From: Clostridia bacterium UC5.1-1C12
GTDB taxonomy: Bacteria > Bacillota_I > Bacilli_A > Erysipelotrichales > Erysipelotrichaceae
Assembly (NCBI GenBank): GCA_001305055.1
Contig: BBZX01000013.1
Location: 1 to 26,583, forward strand
DNA length: 26,583 nt
Reading direction: 5' to 3'
A program made the position numbers and the translations under genes. Under the pieces are notes generated by a model, which saw only the letters and a list, made by a program, of their open reading frames with translations, made no database searches and was not told the DNA's origin. Positions 1 through 9,236 of this stretch are shown here, in pieces (within the stretch, counting starts at the first letter, position 1; every line of letters begins with the position of its first letter).

Positions 1-163
1 CCGTAAAAGCTTATAATTCAGGGGTTATTTGCTGATTAATAATTATCTTATGATAAATCATTCTTTAAAATAATTTATCTTTATCACTTTGAATCTTTAT
101 TTAATAAATTATAAACGATTCTGGTTCCGTATCAGAGTATCATCCTTCAAAGCTTTATATATT

Positions 164-189
164 ATAAAAAAGAGATAGTGATTATCTCT
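164..189 (-). terminator. Rho-independent terminator of spx
   Basis: On the minus strand a perfect 7-bp stem (AGAGATA/TATCTCT) with a 5-nt loop is followed by a run of T. The stem touches the first base of the spx stop codon (189-191). The 160 bases to its left are AT-rich and I see no gene in them. Confidence 0.85.
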
Positions 190-620
190 TAAGCTTCTTT
201 ACGGCATGCACCGCAGATTTCATAATTCTGACATGTTTCATTGCACGTCTTTGATACAAGGTTGCGCAGTTCACTAGGCACAAAGGATGTGATTTCATCA
301 TCATCATAGCCTACAACTAAATTCTTTTCATTTAAGATGATCGGTCTTTTTAATATAGAAGGATTCTCACGGATAAACTTAACTAATTCATTCAGTGATA
401 AATCATCTAAATCAACATTCATTTCCTGAAAAACCTTTGATCGGGTCGAAATGATATCTTCCGTACCATTTTCTGTTCTTTTTAATAAGTATTTAATTTC
501 ATCCTCTTTCAACAATGTTGTGAAGATGTTCTTTTCCACAAACGGTAAATTATTATCTTTTAACCATTGTTTAGCCTTACGACAAGAAGCACAGCCCGGA
601 GATGTATATAATAGTATCAT
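189..620 (-). CDS. spx: Spx/ArsC-family transcriptional regulator
   Basis: A 143-residue member of the Spx/ArsC thioredoxin-fold family. In Firmicutes Spx binds the alpha C-terminal domain of RNA polymerase and reprogrammes transcription during thiol stress. The redox CxxC switch is at C10-C13 (CASC), and the family's RPI motif (KRPIIL) is present in the second half. The C-terminus carries four further cysteines (CNETC...CGAC), more than in Bacillus Spx; they might bind metal or sense redox state, which is inference. The start is set by GGAGG seven bases upstream of the ATG. The gene is monocistronic, with its own promoter (655-683) and terminator. An arsenate reductase-like role is less likely because of the RPI motif and length. 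Confidence 0.86.
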   Translation of the reverse strand: MILLYTSPGCASCRKAKQWLKDNNLPFVEKNIFTTLLKEDEIKYLLKRTENGTEDIISTRSKVFQEMNVDLDDLSLNELVKFIRENPSILKRPIILNEKNLVVGYDDDEITSFVPSELRNLVSKTCNETCQNYEICGACRKEA

Positions 621-654
621 AATGCAGCCTCCATTCTCTTGATATCTATTTAAT

Positions 655-683
655 ATTATAGACTAATTCTGCTGTCACTGCAA
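655..683 (-). promoter_or_regulatory. Promoter of spx
   Basis: On the minus strand a -35 TTGCAG (678-683) and a perfect -10 TATAAT (655-660) are separated by exactly 17 bases. The spx start codon lies about 35 bases downstream. Confidence 0.75.
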
Positions 684-763
684 ACTATTCTCAAACAGAT
701 ATACAATTTGCGGAATTGATTTCTTCATATTTCTTCCTTGTGTTTTTAATCAAACTGGTGTAC

Positions 764-992
764 GATAATACCGACAAGCAATGATAAAGTGAAGTAGATT
801 AATGATCGCCTTCAAAGAGAGTTGACGGCCGGTGTGAGTCAGCAGTGGTTATTAATTGAATTGGGACTTTTGAGCTGATGCAGGCATGAGTCTGTAACCG
901 GTGAGCACCGTTATATGCAAGCGGCTATATTATTATAGCAAGCTGGGTGGTACCGCGTACTTTACGTCCCTGCATCGGGGCGTTTTTTTTAT
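764..992 (+). promoter_or_regulatory. T-box riboswitch (tRNA-Trp) upstream of trpS
   Basis: This leader senses uncharged tRNA. Visible T-box parts are the AGAGAG distal bulge of stem I (about 815-822), a GGTGTGA apical motif (about 832-838), and the highly conserved T-box GGGTGGTACCGCG (945-957), which pairs with the tRNA acceptor end. An intrinsic terminator stem (ACGTCCC/GGGGCGT) with eight T follows at 964-990. The likely specifier codon is TGG at 862-864, in the usual position before the GAG turn; another TGG at 846-848 is possible. Either matches tryptophan, as the downstream gene demands. A GATAAT -10-like box at 764-769 may be the promoter, without a clear -35. Confidence 0.93.
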
Positions 993-1013
993 TTAACAAG
1001 AAAGGAAATTATT

Positions 1014-2005
1014 ATGAAAACTATGTTAAGCGGCATAAAGCCGACCGGAAAGCTGACACTGGGAAATTATATCGGTGCGATCCGTCAATTTGCCAAGTAT
1101 CAGGATGAATATGAAATGTATATCTTTATCGCCAATCTGCATGCGATTACGATTCAGGTCGATCCTAAAGAATTAAAGAAAAATACCCGTGATTTGGTTG
1201 CATTATATCTGGCATGCGGCCTTGATCCCGAAAAGACAACTGTCTTTTTACAGTCTGATGTGCATGAGCATGCCGAGCTTGGCTGGATTTTAACATGTCA
1301 TTCTTATATGGGTGAGCTTCAGCGCATGACACAGTATAAGGATAAAACAGCAAAAGGTGAAACGAATATCACTGCTGGTTTATTTACTTATCCCTCTTTA
1401 ATGGCAGCCGATATTCTTTTATATGATGCTGATTATGTACCGGTAGGCATTGATCAGAAGCAGCACGTTGAATTAGCCCGCAATATCGCCGAGCGTTTCA
1501 ATAATCGTTATGGTGATACATTCACCGTACCTGAACCGCTTGTGGAAGAAGTCGGAGCCAAGGTTATGTCACTGACTGAACCGACCAAGAAGATGTCAAA
1601 ATCAGGTGATGATGAAAAATGTGTCATTTATCTCTTAGACGATCCAAAGGCGGCCAGAAAGAAAATCATGTCAGCCGTTACCGATTCAATCGGCATCATT
1701 CAATACGATGTTGAAAATCAGCCGGGCATTGCGAATCTGTTAACCATTCACTCAACCTGACCGGCGAATCGATTGATAGTCTTGTTGAACGGTTTAAAGG
1801 CAAGGGCTACGGCGATCTGAAGAAAGAAATCGGTGACAATATCGAGAAATTCCTGACTGATCTGCAAGAACGCTACAATGAGATTATAAATAGTGGTATT
1901 TGTGAACAGGTATTGGAAGAAGGCCGCCTAAAAGCGGGCAAGCTGGCGCATAAAAAATTAATGAAAGTTAAAAAACGTGTCGGCTTCCAAATTTTCAATC
2001 ATTAA
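1014..2005 (+). CDS. trpS: Tryptophanyl-tRNA synthetase (one apparent frameshift)
   Basis: Class I aminoacyl-tRNA synthetase that charges tRNA-Trp in the cytoplasm. The N-terminus shows the HIGH-equivalent region in GIKPTGKLTLGNYIGA, and the KMSKS loop is intact (KKMSKSGDD). The frame stops early at 1758-1760. Adding one A in the run at 1754-1755 restores ...LTIHSNLTGESIDSL... through to a stop at 2003-2005, giving about 330 residues, the normal family length. Loss of function of this essential gene is implausible, so I read it as intact with a one-base sequence error. RBS AAGAAAGGAAA precedes the ATG. Expression is controlled by the T-box leader just upstream, and a terminator follows at once. 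Confidence 0.95.
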
Positions 2006-2012
2006 TAAAGGC

Positions 2013-2045
2013 AAAACAAGTGAGACCCCCACTTGTTTTCTTTTT
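2013..2045 (+). terminator. Terminator of trpS
   Basis: A perfect 10-bp stem (AAAACAAGTG/CACTTGTTTT), a 7-nt loop and CTTTTT. It lies between the convergent trpS and pirin genes and overlaps the pirin stop codon region; on the minus strand the tail is less T-rich. Confidence 0.88.
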
Positions 2046-2731
2046 ATAGTTTAGCCATTTCAAACATCAACACATGGGCCAACTGGCAGCCTTCAAGCTT
2101 GTGCTTTCATCGATTTCCGCTCCATCATGAGCATCAAAAAGCATATCCTCTATCCGTACCCGGCCTTCAAGAACCACCAGATAAACTTGCCGCAGCGGCA
2201 TTACCTTTAATTCTATTTCTGCCGCATCGCTTAATTCACAGGCATAGATATTCATATCCTGATGAAGATAAAGCGGTGCTTTGCCAGTATTGGAAGCTAA
2301 AAGCAGCCAACGGTTATATCGCTCATGCCACGCAGTTCCGCCAGTTGATAATCAGGTGTCAGATCCAATTCATTAGGATAAATCCAGATCTGTATCATTC
2401 TCAGCAGTGAATCCTGCATATTGCGTTCACTGTGTGTGATCCCTGTACCAGCGCTCATCCTCTGCATCATTCCGCGTTTTAATGTCTGTTCTCGATCATT
2501 GTCACAATGTGTACCTTCGCCTTGGACAATATAGGTCAAGATTTCCATATTCTTATGACTGTGTGATTCAAACCCGCTGAGCGGTTGTATTGTATCATCA
2601 TTCACCACTCTCAGCATGCCATAGTGCATTTTATCTGCATCATAATAGTCACCGAAGGAAAAATGGTAATAAGCATTCAGCCAGCTGTTATGAAATCTTC
2701 CCATTAACTGATGATCTACTTTTTTAATCAT
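2044..2731 (-). CDS. Pirin family protein (two apparent frameshifts)
   Basis: Cupin-fold pirin of the YhhW/YhaK type (quercetinase-like; in vivo role in bacteria usually unknown). The N-terminal half holds the pirin hallmarks: HNSWLNAYYHFSFGDYYD, then the metal-site histidines in GFESHSHKNMEILTYI and a GEGTHCDN turn, then GTGITHSERN. The frame breaks twice; one extra A equivalent at about 2314 and at about 2099 joins ...DINRWLLLAS... and ...DESTKLEGCQ... and leads to a stop at 2044-2046. The repaired protein is 229 residues, close to E. coli YhhW. Its ATG overlaps the stop of the small upstream gene (TAATG), so translation is coupled. Confidence 0.85.
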
Positions 2732-2858
2732 TAGTTGCCGCCAGGTCCATCTTGACGGGGACGTTCATCCGGATAATATTTCAGATTATTATTCGTCCAC
2801 TGATTATTGCCGGCATCCTTTTCAGCTGGTTCTGATGTTTTTTCTTTTTATCTTCCAT
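2731..2858 (-). CDS. Small hydrophilic protein of unknown function (one apparent frameshift)
   Basis: A candidate 42-residue protein that I do not recognise. It starts at an ATG preceded by a strong GGAGGTGG site. The start MEDKKKK is lysine-rich, and after restoring one A in the A6 run at 2838-2843 the frame continues TSEPAEKDAGNNQW and ends in a Pro/Gly-rich tail (YYPDERPRQDGPGGN). The stop overlaps the pirin start as TAATG, which supports real translation. No membrane segment or cysteine is present. Function cannot be assigned; the coupling suggests it works with, or is co-expressed with, the pirin. Confidence 0.6.
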
Positions 2859-2959
2859 AAGCCACCTCCGCCCTTAGTGTGTGCGCGGCCTGCATGGCTA
2901 TGCAAAGGCAGTTTAAAACAAAAATAATTGCAGGATAGTCATAGCGGTCACATATAACA

Positions 2960-2996
2960 GAAAAAGAGTATTCATCATCGAAATGACAAACACTCT
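2960..2996 (-). terminator. Terminator of the nrd operon
   Basis: On the minus strand a 14-bp stem (some G-T pairs) from AGAGT to ACTCT is closed by a TTCG tetraloop and followed by TTTTTC, just after the nrdD stop codon at 3007. The stretch 2859-2959 between it and the small gene has no gene; a short palindrome TGCATGGCTATGCA near 2892-2905 is the only visible element. Confidence 0.88.
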
Positions 2997-3006
2997 TATA
3001 AAATTA

Positions 3007-5366
3007 TTACTGATGATTCATTTCCGCAAATTCACGAATTTTCCATGCATTGCCAATCTTCTCAAAACCATTTTCTTTTAATACAACCAAGGTAGGTACC
3101 TGCATTATGCCGTACTGTCTTGCCAATGCTTCCTGCTCCTCGGCATCTACTTTTTCAAAACTCAGCCTTGATTGATCCAATGACTGATAGGCAGCCTTAC
3201 AGTTAGGACATGTCTTTGTCGTAAACAGCAGCAGCTTGCCTTCAACTTTCTCACATGGGGTCTGAACATCATTCAATGCCTGTTTACCTTTTAACACCGA
3301 ATGACCGATATCATAAACCTTACGTTCGCTGAATTCCTGTGTTTTTCCCTCATTCCAGTTCTGCACCGGACGATAATATCCAGTAATACGGCTATAAACC
3401 TCCGTCTTTCACCACAATGCGGGCATTCATAAACCTCACCGCTGATATACCGTGATTGCGGCAAATTGAATAAGTTGGTGAAATAGTATAATAAGGCAGT
3501 TTATAATTCTCTGAAATCTTGCGCACTAAGGCCGCAGCAGCTTTCCAATCCGGCAGCTTTTCACCTAAGAACGCATGGAAAACGGTGCCTGATGTATAAA
3601 GTGTCTGCAGTTCGTCCTGAATATCCAGCGCTTCAAAAATATCCTCTGTATAACCGACCGGCAGATGTGAGCTGTTGGTATAATAAGGCTTCGCATCATT
3701 TTCAGTAGCCGTGATAATATCCGGATATAATTCTTTATCATGCTTCGCTAAACGATACGTTGTCGATTCCGCCGGTGTTGCCTCAAGGTTGTATAAATCG
3801 CCGTATTCTTCCTGATAAATAACCAGGCGCTCACGCATGTGATTTAAAACTTCCTGAGCAAATTTCTGCGTCTTTGAATGTGTTAAATCCGCACGCAGCC
3901 AATTTGCATTTAAGCCCACCTCATTCATGCCGATCAAACCGATTGTCGAGAAATGGTTCTCAAAACTGCCCAATAACGCTTCGTATATGGATATAAGCCT
4001 TCATTCAGCAATTTAGTAATGATTGTACGCTTAACGCTCAGTGAGCGGGCGGCAATATCCATTAAATGATCTAAGCGTTTATAGAAATCATTTTCATCCT
4101 TTGCCAAATAAGCGATACGCGGCATATTGATGGTTACTACTCCGACTGAACCGGTACTTTCGCCGCTGCCGAAGAAACCGCCTGATTTACGGCGCAGTTC
4201 TCTTAAATCAAGACGCAGACGGCAGCACATACTGCGCACATCACTAGGTTCCATGTCACTGTTTACATAATTGGAGAAATAAGGAGTCCCGTATTTTGAT
4301 GTCATTTCAAATAACAGCTTGTTGTTTTCTGTCTCTGACCAGTCAAAATCACGAGTGATTGAATAAGTTGGAATCGGGTATTGGAATCCGCGGCCATTGG
4401 CATCACCCTCAATCATGATTTCAATGAATGCCTTATTAATCATATCCATTTCTTTCTGACAGTCTTTATATTTAAAATCCATTTCCTTGCCGCCGATCAG
4501 GGCTTGCTGTTCAGCAAGATCCTTTGGCACTGTCCAATCCAAGGTAATATTTGAGAATGGTGCCTGAGTTCCCCAGCGGCTTGGTGTATTTACACCATAA
4601 ACAAACGATTCAATACATTTTTTTACATTCTCATAACTCAAATCATCAACCTTTACATACGGTGCTAAATAAGTATCAAAGGATGAGAAGGCCTGTGCGC
4701 CTGCCCATTCATTCTGCATTATGCCTAAAAAGTTAACCATCTGATTGCATAAGGATGCCAGATGTCTTGCCGGTTTTGATGTAATTTTACCGGTAACCCC
4801 ACCCAGTCCTTCGCAGATCAATTGACGCAGTGACCAACCTGCGCAGTAGCCTGTCAGCATCGATAAGTCATGGAGATGCATCTCTCCGCTGCGATGTGCA
4901 TTGGCAATCTCCTCATCATAAATTTCTGAAAGCCAGTAGTTAGCGGTAATCGCGCCGGAATTGCTTAAGATCAAACCGCCGACAGAATAAGTTACTGTTG
5001 AATTTTCCTTAACCCGCCAGTCTGAAACCTTCACATAGCTGTCTACCAGTTCCTTATAGTCAAGAATCGTCGATTTCATGTTGCGGATTTTCTGACGCTG
5101 TTTACGATAAAGAATATAAGCTTTCGCTACATCGGCATAACCTGCCTGAATCAAAACAGCCTCAACGCTGTCCTGAATCGCTTCTACCTGAATCTTATCA
5201 TCAATGATCTTACTTTCAAAATCGGCCGCTACATGCAGTGCCAGCATTTCGATGACACTTGGATGATACTGTTTTTCTGTGCGTCAAACGCCTTTGTGAT
5301 AGCAGCGCAAATCTTTTTTAAATCAAACTCCGCAATACTGCCGTCCCTCTTAATTACCTGATACAT
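3007..5366 (-). CDS. nrdD: Anaerobic ribonucleoside-triphosphate reductase with C-terminal thioredoxin-like domain (four apparent frameshifts)
   Basis: Class III glycyl-radical ribonucleotide reductase, making dNTPs from NTPs without oxygen. The repaired protein is about 787 residues. Residues 1-95 form an ATP-cone allosteric domain (YQVIKRDGSIAEFD). The catalytic domain follows; near the C-terminus are the zinc-site pattern CRNHGYISGE...CPHCG and the glycyl-radical motif RITGYYRPVQNW with Gly at about 664. Residues about 710-787 are an extra thioredoxin-like domain with active site CPNC (about 721-724) and a VPTL cis-proline motif, probably the internal reductant. Frame breaks near 5272-5276, 3972, 3449 and 3408 are each repaired by one A or T; essential motifs are all kept. 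Start at 5366 follows GGAAAGG, 25 bases after the nrdG stop. Confidence 0.93.
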
Positions 5367-5391
5367 AGTTATTTCCCTTTCCTTTCCGCCT

Positions 5392-6522
5392 TTATAACCC
5401 ACGCACCTGCGTGTTAGGTACAAATTTTCTGGCTGCTTCACACAGCTTTTGCATTTCATCAGCCTCATAGCCGTGCAGCCCCTTTTGAATGACTCGTTCA
5501 CTGTCTACAAAGGCTTGCAGATAATACGCTTTAGCGCCCTTCAGCCATTCTGCAGCGGCGCTGATTTCTTTTCACTGTGAAATCCCTGACAACCGTGGTT
5601 CTAAATTCATAATCAAGATCACCGTGAAGCAAAAAGTCAACACTTTCCTCAATCGGTGATAAATCAAAGCTTTCAAGACCAATCGTCTTGGCGTAATGAG
5701 CTTTGTCATTTTTTATATCCATCGCGACATAGTCAATTAAACCTGCTGCTGCATATTTTTTTAAAAGCTTAGGATAGCTCCCATTAGTGTCTACTTTAAC
5801 CTTATATCCCAATGCCTTTAGTTTATATAAGAAAGGCTCCAATTCTTCATGCAAGAACGGCTCCCCGCCGCTGATACAGATACCGTCTAACGTTTTCTGC
5901 CGTTGTTTCAGAAAGCTTTCCAAATCATCACCATTGATTTCAGAAAGATCTTCCGGCAGAAAACCAGATCCGCATTCTGACAGAAAGGACAGCGGAAGTT
6001 ACAGCCGCCGGTAAACAGTGTTGATGCCAGCTGACCGGGGTAATCCAATAAGGTAAGCTTCTGCATGCCGAAGATTTTCAGCTGATTGCATGGCTGAGTA
6101 ACTGCCGACGCATTGGCAATCAGCTTCGCCTGTACACACTCCGCCAGCTGCAGCTCTTCTTCACTTAAGCCTTGTGTGATTTTCTCCCACCATTCCTGAC
6201 GAACAAGATAGATCTCCGGAATGATTTTCTTCGTCTTATCACACGTATATAGATGTTTAATGCGCTTATCTTTTTCATTTGCTGCGGTTGTGATATAGCC
6301 TTCCGCCTCTAAGCGCTGAATACCCTTTGTTACCGTTCCTTTATCAAAACCGCCCATCAGCGACAGATCCGACATCGTAATGCCTTCATGTTCATAAATC
6401 AGAATCAAAAACTGAAGCTGACCGGCACCGATCTGATATAAATCTAAATTTTTATCATAATATTTCTGAGTATACCGATATAAAATCGAGGTATTCATCA
6501 ACAGACTATTGCGTTTTTCCAT
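5392..6522 (-). CDS. nrdG: MarR-family regulator fused to NrdG-type radical SAM activase (three apparent frameshifts)
   Basis: One reading frame joins two proteins. Residues 1-145 are a MarR-type winged helix: recognition-helix region MSDLSLMGGFDKGTVTKG, and a wing with DKRIKHLYTCD. From residue 148 begins LKIFGMQKLTLLDYPGQ, the usual start of an NrdG2-type activase, with the radical SAM 4Fe-4S motif CNFRCPFC (C174, C178, C181) and GICISGGEPFLH. NrdG forms the glycyl radical on NrdD using SAM. The MarR-NrdG junction is in frame with no stop and no internal ATG at the normal NrdG start (a CTG is there). Downstream, one missing base at each of about 5960, 5580 and 5570 breaks the frame; repaired length is about 377 residues. 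Start ATG has GGAGG upstream. The operon continues with nrdD. Confidence 0.85.
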
Positions 6523-6533
6523 ACAGCCTCCAA

Positions 6534-6592
6534 ATTGGTTGGATATTCAACTAGATTTATAATAGCACCAACTTATTGAACTTTCAACCAAT
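6534..6592 (-). promoter_or_regulatory. nrd promoter framed by two inverted operator sites
   Basis: On the minus strand -35 TTGAAA (6582-6587) and -10 TATTAT (6559-6564) are 17 bases apart. Two 17-bp sites flank them in opposite orientation: ATTGGTTGGATATTCAA on the plus strand (6534-6550) and ATTGGTTGAAAGTTCAA on the minus strand (6576-6592), 14 of 17 identical. The outer ATTGGTTG/CAACCAAT arms match perfectly. One site covers the -35, the other the start of transcription. Each contains a TTGAA/TTCAA-like dyad, as expected for MarR dimers, so autorepression by the first encoded domain is likely (inference). Confidence 0.78.
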
Positions 6593-6689
6593 GGAATTAA
6601 TGATATGAAATGAAAAAAACCGGCTTTTTCTTTCAAGCTTTCATACACAAAAAAAGCTGGAGTCACAGCGTTGAACGCAATACATCAGC

Positions 6690-6817
6690 TTACCGATTAT
6701 TGCCGCAGCTTTCGGCATCATAGTAATTCATAGCCGCCTCTAAATCATTAAGCTGGCCGCATTCCCGGATAATTTGCTGATGAATCGTATAAAATAAATG
6801 AGCTTTTTGAACCGCAA
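6690..6817 (-). CDS. Possible small protein between murD and nrd (uncertain, one frameshift needed)
   Basis: The 320 bases between the murD terminator and the nrd promoter hold no certain gene. A protein-like open frame on the minus strand ends at 6690 and reads AHLFYTIHQQIIRECGQLND, then DLEAAMNYYDAESCGNNR. It has no start codon of its own. Restoring one A in the run at 6804-6808, as in many neighbours, links it to a TTG at 6817 preceded by AAAGGGAG and gives a 42-residue, helix-forming protein. I do not recognise it. It may equally be a gene remnant or chance. Confidence 0.35.
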
Positions 6818-6925
6818 ATTGATTCCGTCTCCCTTTTTTTCAAAACCGCCGCATTTATACACAGCTTATAGACAATCTATGTGATGATCCGTAAGAATTC
6901 TCGGCAGACGCTGGTATACAAAGTG

Positions 6926-6958
6926 AAGAAAAAACCTTCTCATTGATATGAAAAGGTT
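6926..6958 (-). terminator. Terminator of the dcw operon
   Basis: Minus-strand hairpin AACCTTtTCAT/ATGAgAAGGTT with loop ATCA, followed by TTTTTTC. It overlaps the last base of the murD stop codon, so the cell-wall operon ends here; no ftsW, murG or ftsZ follows. Confidence 0.88.
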
Positions 6959-8276
6959 CAATCAGTCGATTCATGAATTATTTTCAGTGCCGCTTCCTTA
7001 AACAAATCTCCGCGCTGTTCATAATTATTAAATTGATCATAGCTCGAACAAGCCGGTGAAAGCAGGATCACATCCCCCGGCGCACTCATCCGCCATGCCT
7101 CATTCAGCGCTTCAAACATCGTTTCACATTGCTTTGAACGGGTAAATATTTCCGCAATTTTAGCTTTGGTTTCACCAAATGCCAGACAGCACTTGATTCT
7201 ATCATCATAAGCGCGCATTTCTTCAAAAGGGATCCCCTTATCATGACCGCCGGCCAATAACAGGATATTTTTCGGAAATGAGGCAATACCGATTGCGGCC
7301 GCCTGAGTATTGGTAGCCTTGGAATCATTATAGAAGCTGACGCCATTTTTTTCACCGACATATTCAATGCGGTGTTCGATGCCCTTAAATGAAGTCAATG
7401 CCTGTTCAACAGCCTTAAGGCTCACACCCAATTTGACTGCCATCGCACCGGCAATCATCGCATTGCTGACATTATGCATACCGACAACCTTCAAATCATC
7501 GAGTTTAAACAGACGCTTGTCAAACAGCCAGGCACTGCCATCTCTGATACAAAGCGGAGTATCAGTCCGAAGCAATGAGAAGTCAATGATCTTACACTTG
7601 AGATCATGCGCATACTGCATAACGATCGGATCATCCACATTACGCAAAAACCAGTCATCACCGCGCTGATTCATGGCGATTCTAAACTTTGACGCATAAT
7701 ATTCTTCAACACTGTTCATATAATCAAGATGATCCGGCGCCAGGTTACAGACAACGGCTGCCTCAGGATGAAAGCTTTCCACCCCTAACAGCTGAAAATT
7801 AGATAATTCAAGCGCGATATCTTTTTCTTCATCGCCATATTTTAATGCCAGCTCGCTAAGCGGTGTGCCAATATTGCCGGCTGCTTCACAACGGCCATTC
7901 GCCTTTAAGCATTCATAAAGCATGGTCGTAATCGTCGTCTTGCCGTTGGTACCGGTCACGGCGCCATAATGGAACTTCGGTGCATACCAGCTGGCAATTT
8001 CAATTTCTGTATAGATTTTAACTTGATGCTCGACAAAATAGCGGATAATCGGCACTGTATATTTTATACCGGGATTTTTACGATAAACGCATAATCATCA
8101 TTGAAGAGAAAATCCGGATGCCCTTCATCCACCACTCGGATGCCTAATGCTTCAAGCTCCTCCTTATCAGGAATACTCTGCATATCCGTTAAAGTGACCG
8201 TATAACCCTTTTGATTCAATAACCGTGCGGCTGCATTGCCGCTTTTCGCATTGCCGATAACCAGACATGTTGCCAT
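6958..8276 (-). CDS. murD: UDP-N-acetylmuramoylalanine--D-glutamate ligase (one apparent frameshift)
   Basis: Cytoplasmic Mur ligase that adds D-glutamate to UDP-MurNAc-L-Ala using ATP. The N-terminal Rossmann segment is MATCLVIGNAKSGNAAARLL; the ATP P-loop is GTNGKTT in the second frame; further Mur-ligase marks are NLAPDHLDYM, HRIEYV and YNDSKATN (the DSKATN signature). The frame breaks at the A5 run 8075-8079; one more A gives ...IVKNPGIKYTVPII... and a 439-residue protein, the normal length. It starts right after the mraY stop (TAAATG), so the two are co-translated. It is the last gene of the operon. Confidence 0.95.
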
Positions 8277-9236
8277 TTACATTACCCCCAAAAAATAACC
8301 TAAGACTGCAAAACCTAAGGAAATCATCCAAAACATCAATACGACTTGCGTTTCCTTAAAACCGCTTAATTCAAAATGATGATGCAGCGGTGCCATTTTA
8401 AATACCCGCTTACCGGTAGCCTTAAAGCTGGTTACCTGAATGACTACCGACATCAATTCCATGACAAAGATGCCGCCGATGATAACCAGCAGCAATTCCT
8501 GCTTCAATACCATCGCCGCGGCGGCTAAAAGACCGCCCAGCGCCAACGATCCAGTATCGCCCATGAAGATTTTGGCAGGATGCAGATTAAATTTAAGATA
8601 ACCAAGCAAAGATGCAATCACCGCCAGCAGGAATAAGGCTAAATCGCTTTTTTCCTGATGAATAGAAAGCAGAACAAAGGGTGAAAGGGCGATAATCACA
8701 CAGCCTGCCGATAAACCATCAAGTCCATCAGTCAGATTTACCGCATTGCTTTCAGCAGTAAACATGATAAAAATCAGCAGGAAATACAGCCAGCCCAATT
8801 CAATTTCCATATTCAGAACCGGTACATTAATTGTTGTCGGCGCGATCCTTTGATAGAGATAGAAGAACAGTACCGCCAACACACTCTGCATCAGAAATTT
8901 CATCTTCGGTGACAAGCCGCGGTTATTTTTTTGAACCACGATGATAAAATCATCAATAAAGCCAATCATCGCATAACCGACATAAGCCAGCACGACAATC
9001 TGCATTTCCGGATTCATGAAAGCCGGCGCATCCAAAATCAGCAGCACCAGAATCGGCACCAGAATAAAAACAATGCCGCCCATCGTGGGCGTACCGTTTT
9101 TGGCTTTATGGGAAGCTGGTCCCTCTTCACGCTCGCTCTGTCCGAATTTAACTTTATGTAAAATCGGAATCAGGATCGGCATCACAGCCAGCGTGATGCA
9201 TAACCCCAGACCGACAGCTAATAAATATTGATTCAT
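8277..9236 (-). CDS. mraY: Phospho-MurNAc-pentapeptide transferase
   Basis: Integral membrane enzyme that transfers phospho-MurNAc-pentapeptide to undecaprenyl phosphate, making lipid I. At 319 residues it is full length, with about ten hydrophobic segments. Catalytic acids are visible: D95-D96 (IGFIDDF), NAVNLTDGLDG (D170, D173) and MGDTGS (D227), plus the HHHFELSG loop (H285-H287). Its ATG overlaps the murE stop as ATGA, and murD follows immediately. This is the classic mraY position after murE, but the usual murF is not in between. Confidence 0.97.
   Translation of the reverse strand: MNQYLLAVGLGLCITLAVMPILIPILHKVKFGQSEREEGPASHKAKNGTPTMGGIVFILVPILVLLILDAPAFMNPEMQIVVLAYVGYAMIGFIDDFIIVVQKNNRGLSPKMKFLMQSVLAVLFFYLYQRIAPTTINVPVLNMEIELGWLYFLLIFIMFTAESNAVNLTDGLDGLSAGCVIIALSPFVLLSIHQEKSDLALFLLAVIASLLGYLKFNLHPAKIFMGDTGSLALGGLLAAAAMVLKQELLLVIIGGIFVMELMSVVIQVTSFKATGKRVFKMAPLHHHFELSGFKETQVVLMFWMISLGFAVLGYFLGVM

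Noticed and set aside
1014..1760. trpS as a truncated pseudogene
   Set aside because: The following sequence encodes the exact missing C-terminus in another frame, the T-box and terminator are intact, and the same one-base pattern recurs in many essential genes.
6604..6690. Terminator around the AAAAACCGGCTTTTT dyad near 6616
   Set aside because: It has essentially no loop and a central mismatch, so no proper hairpin forms; it may be chance in AT-rich sequence.
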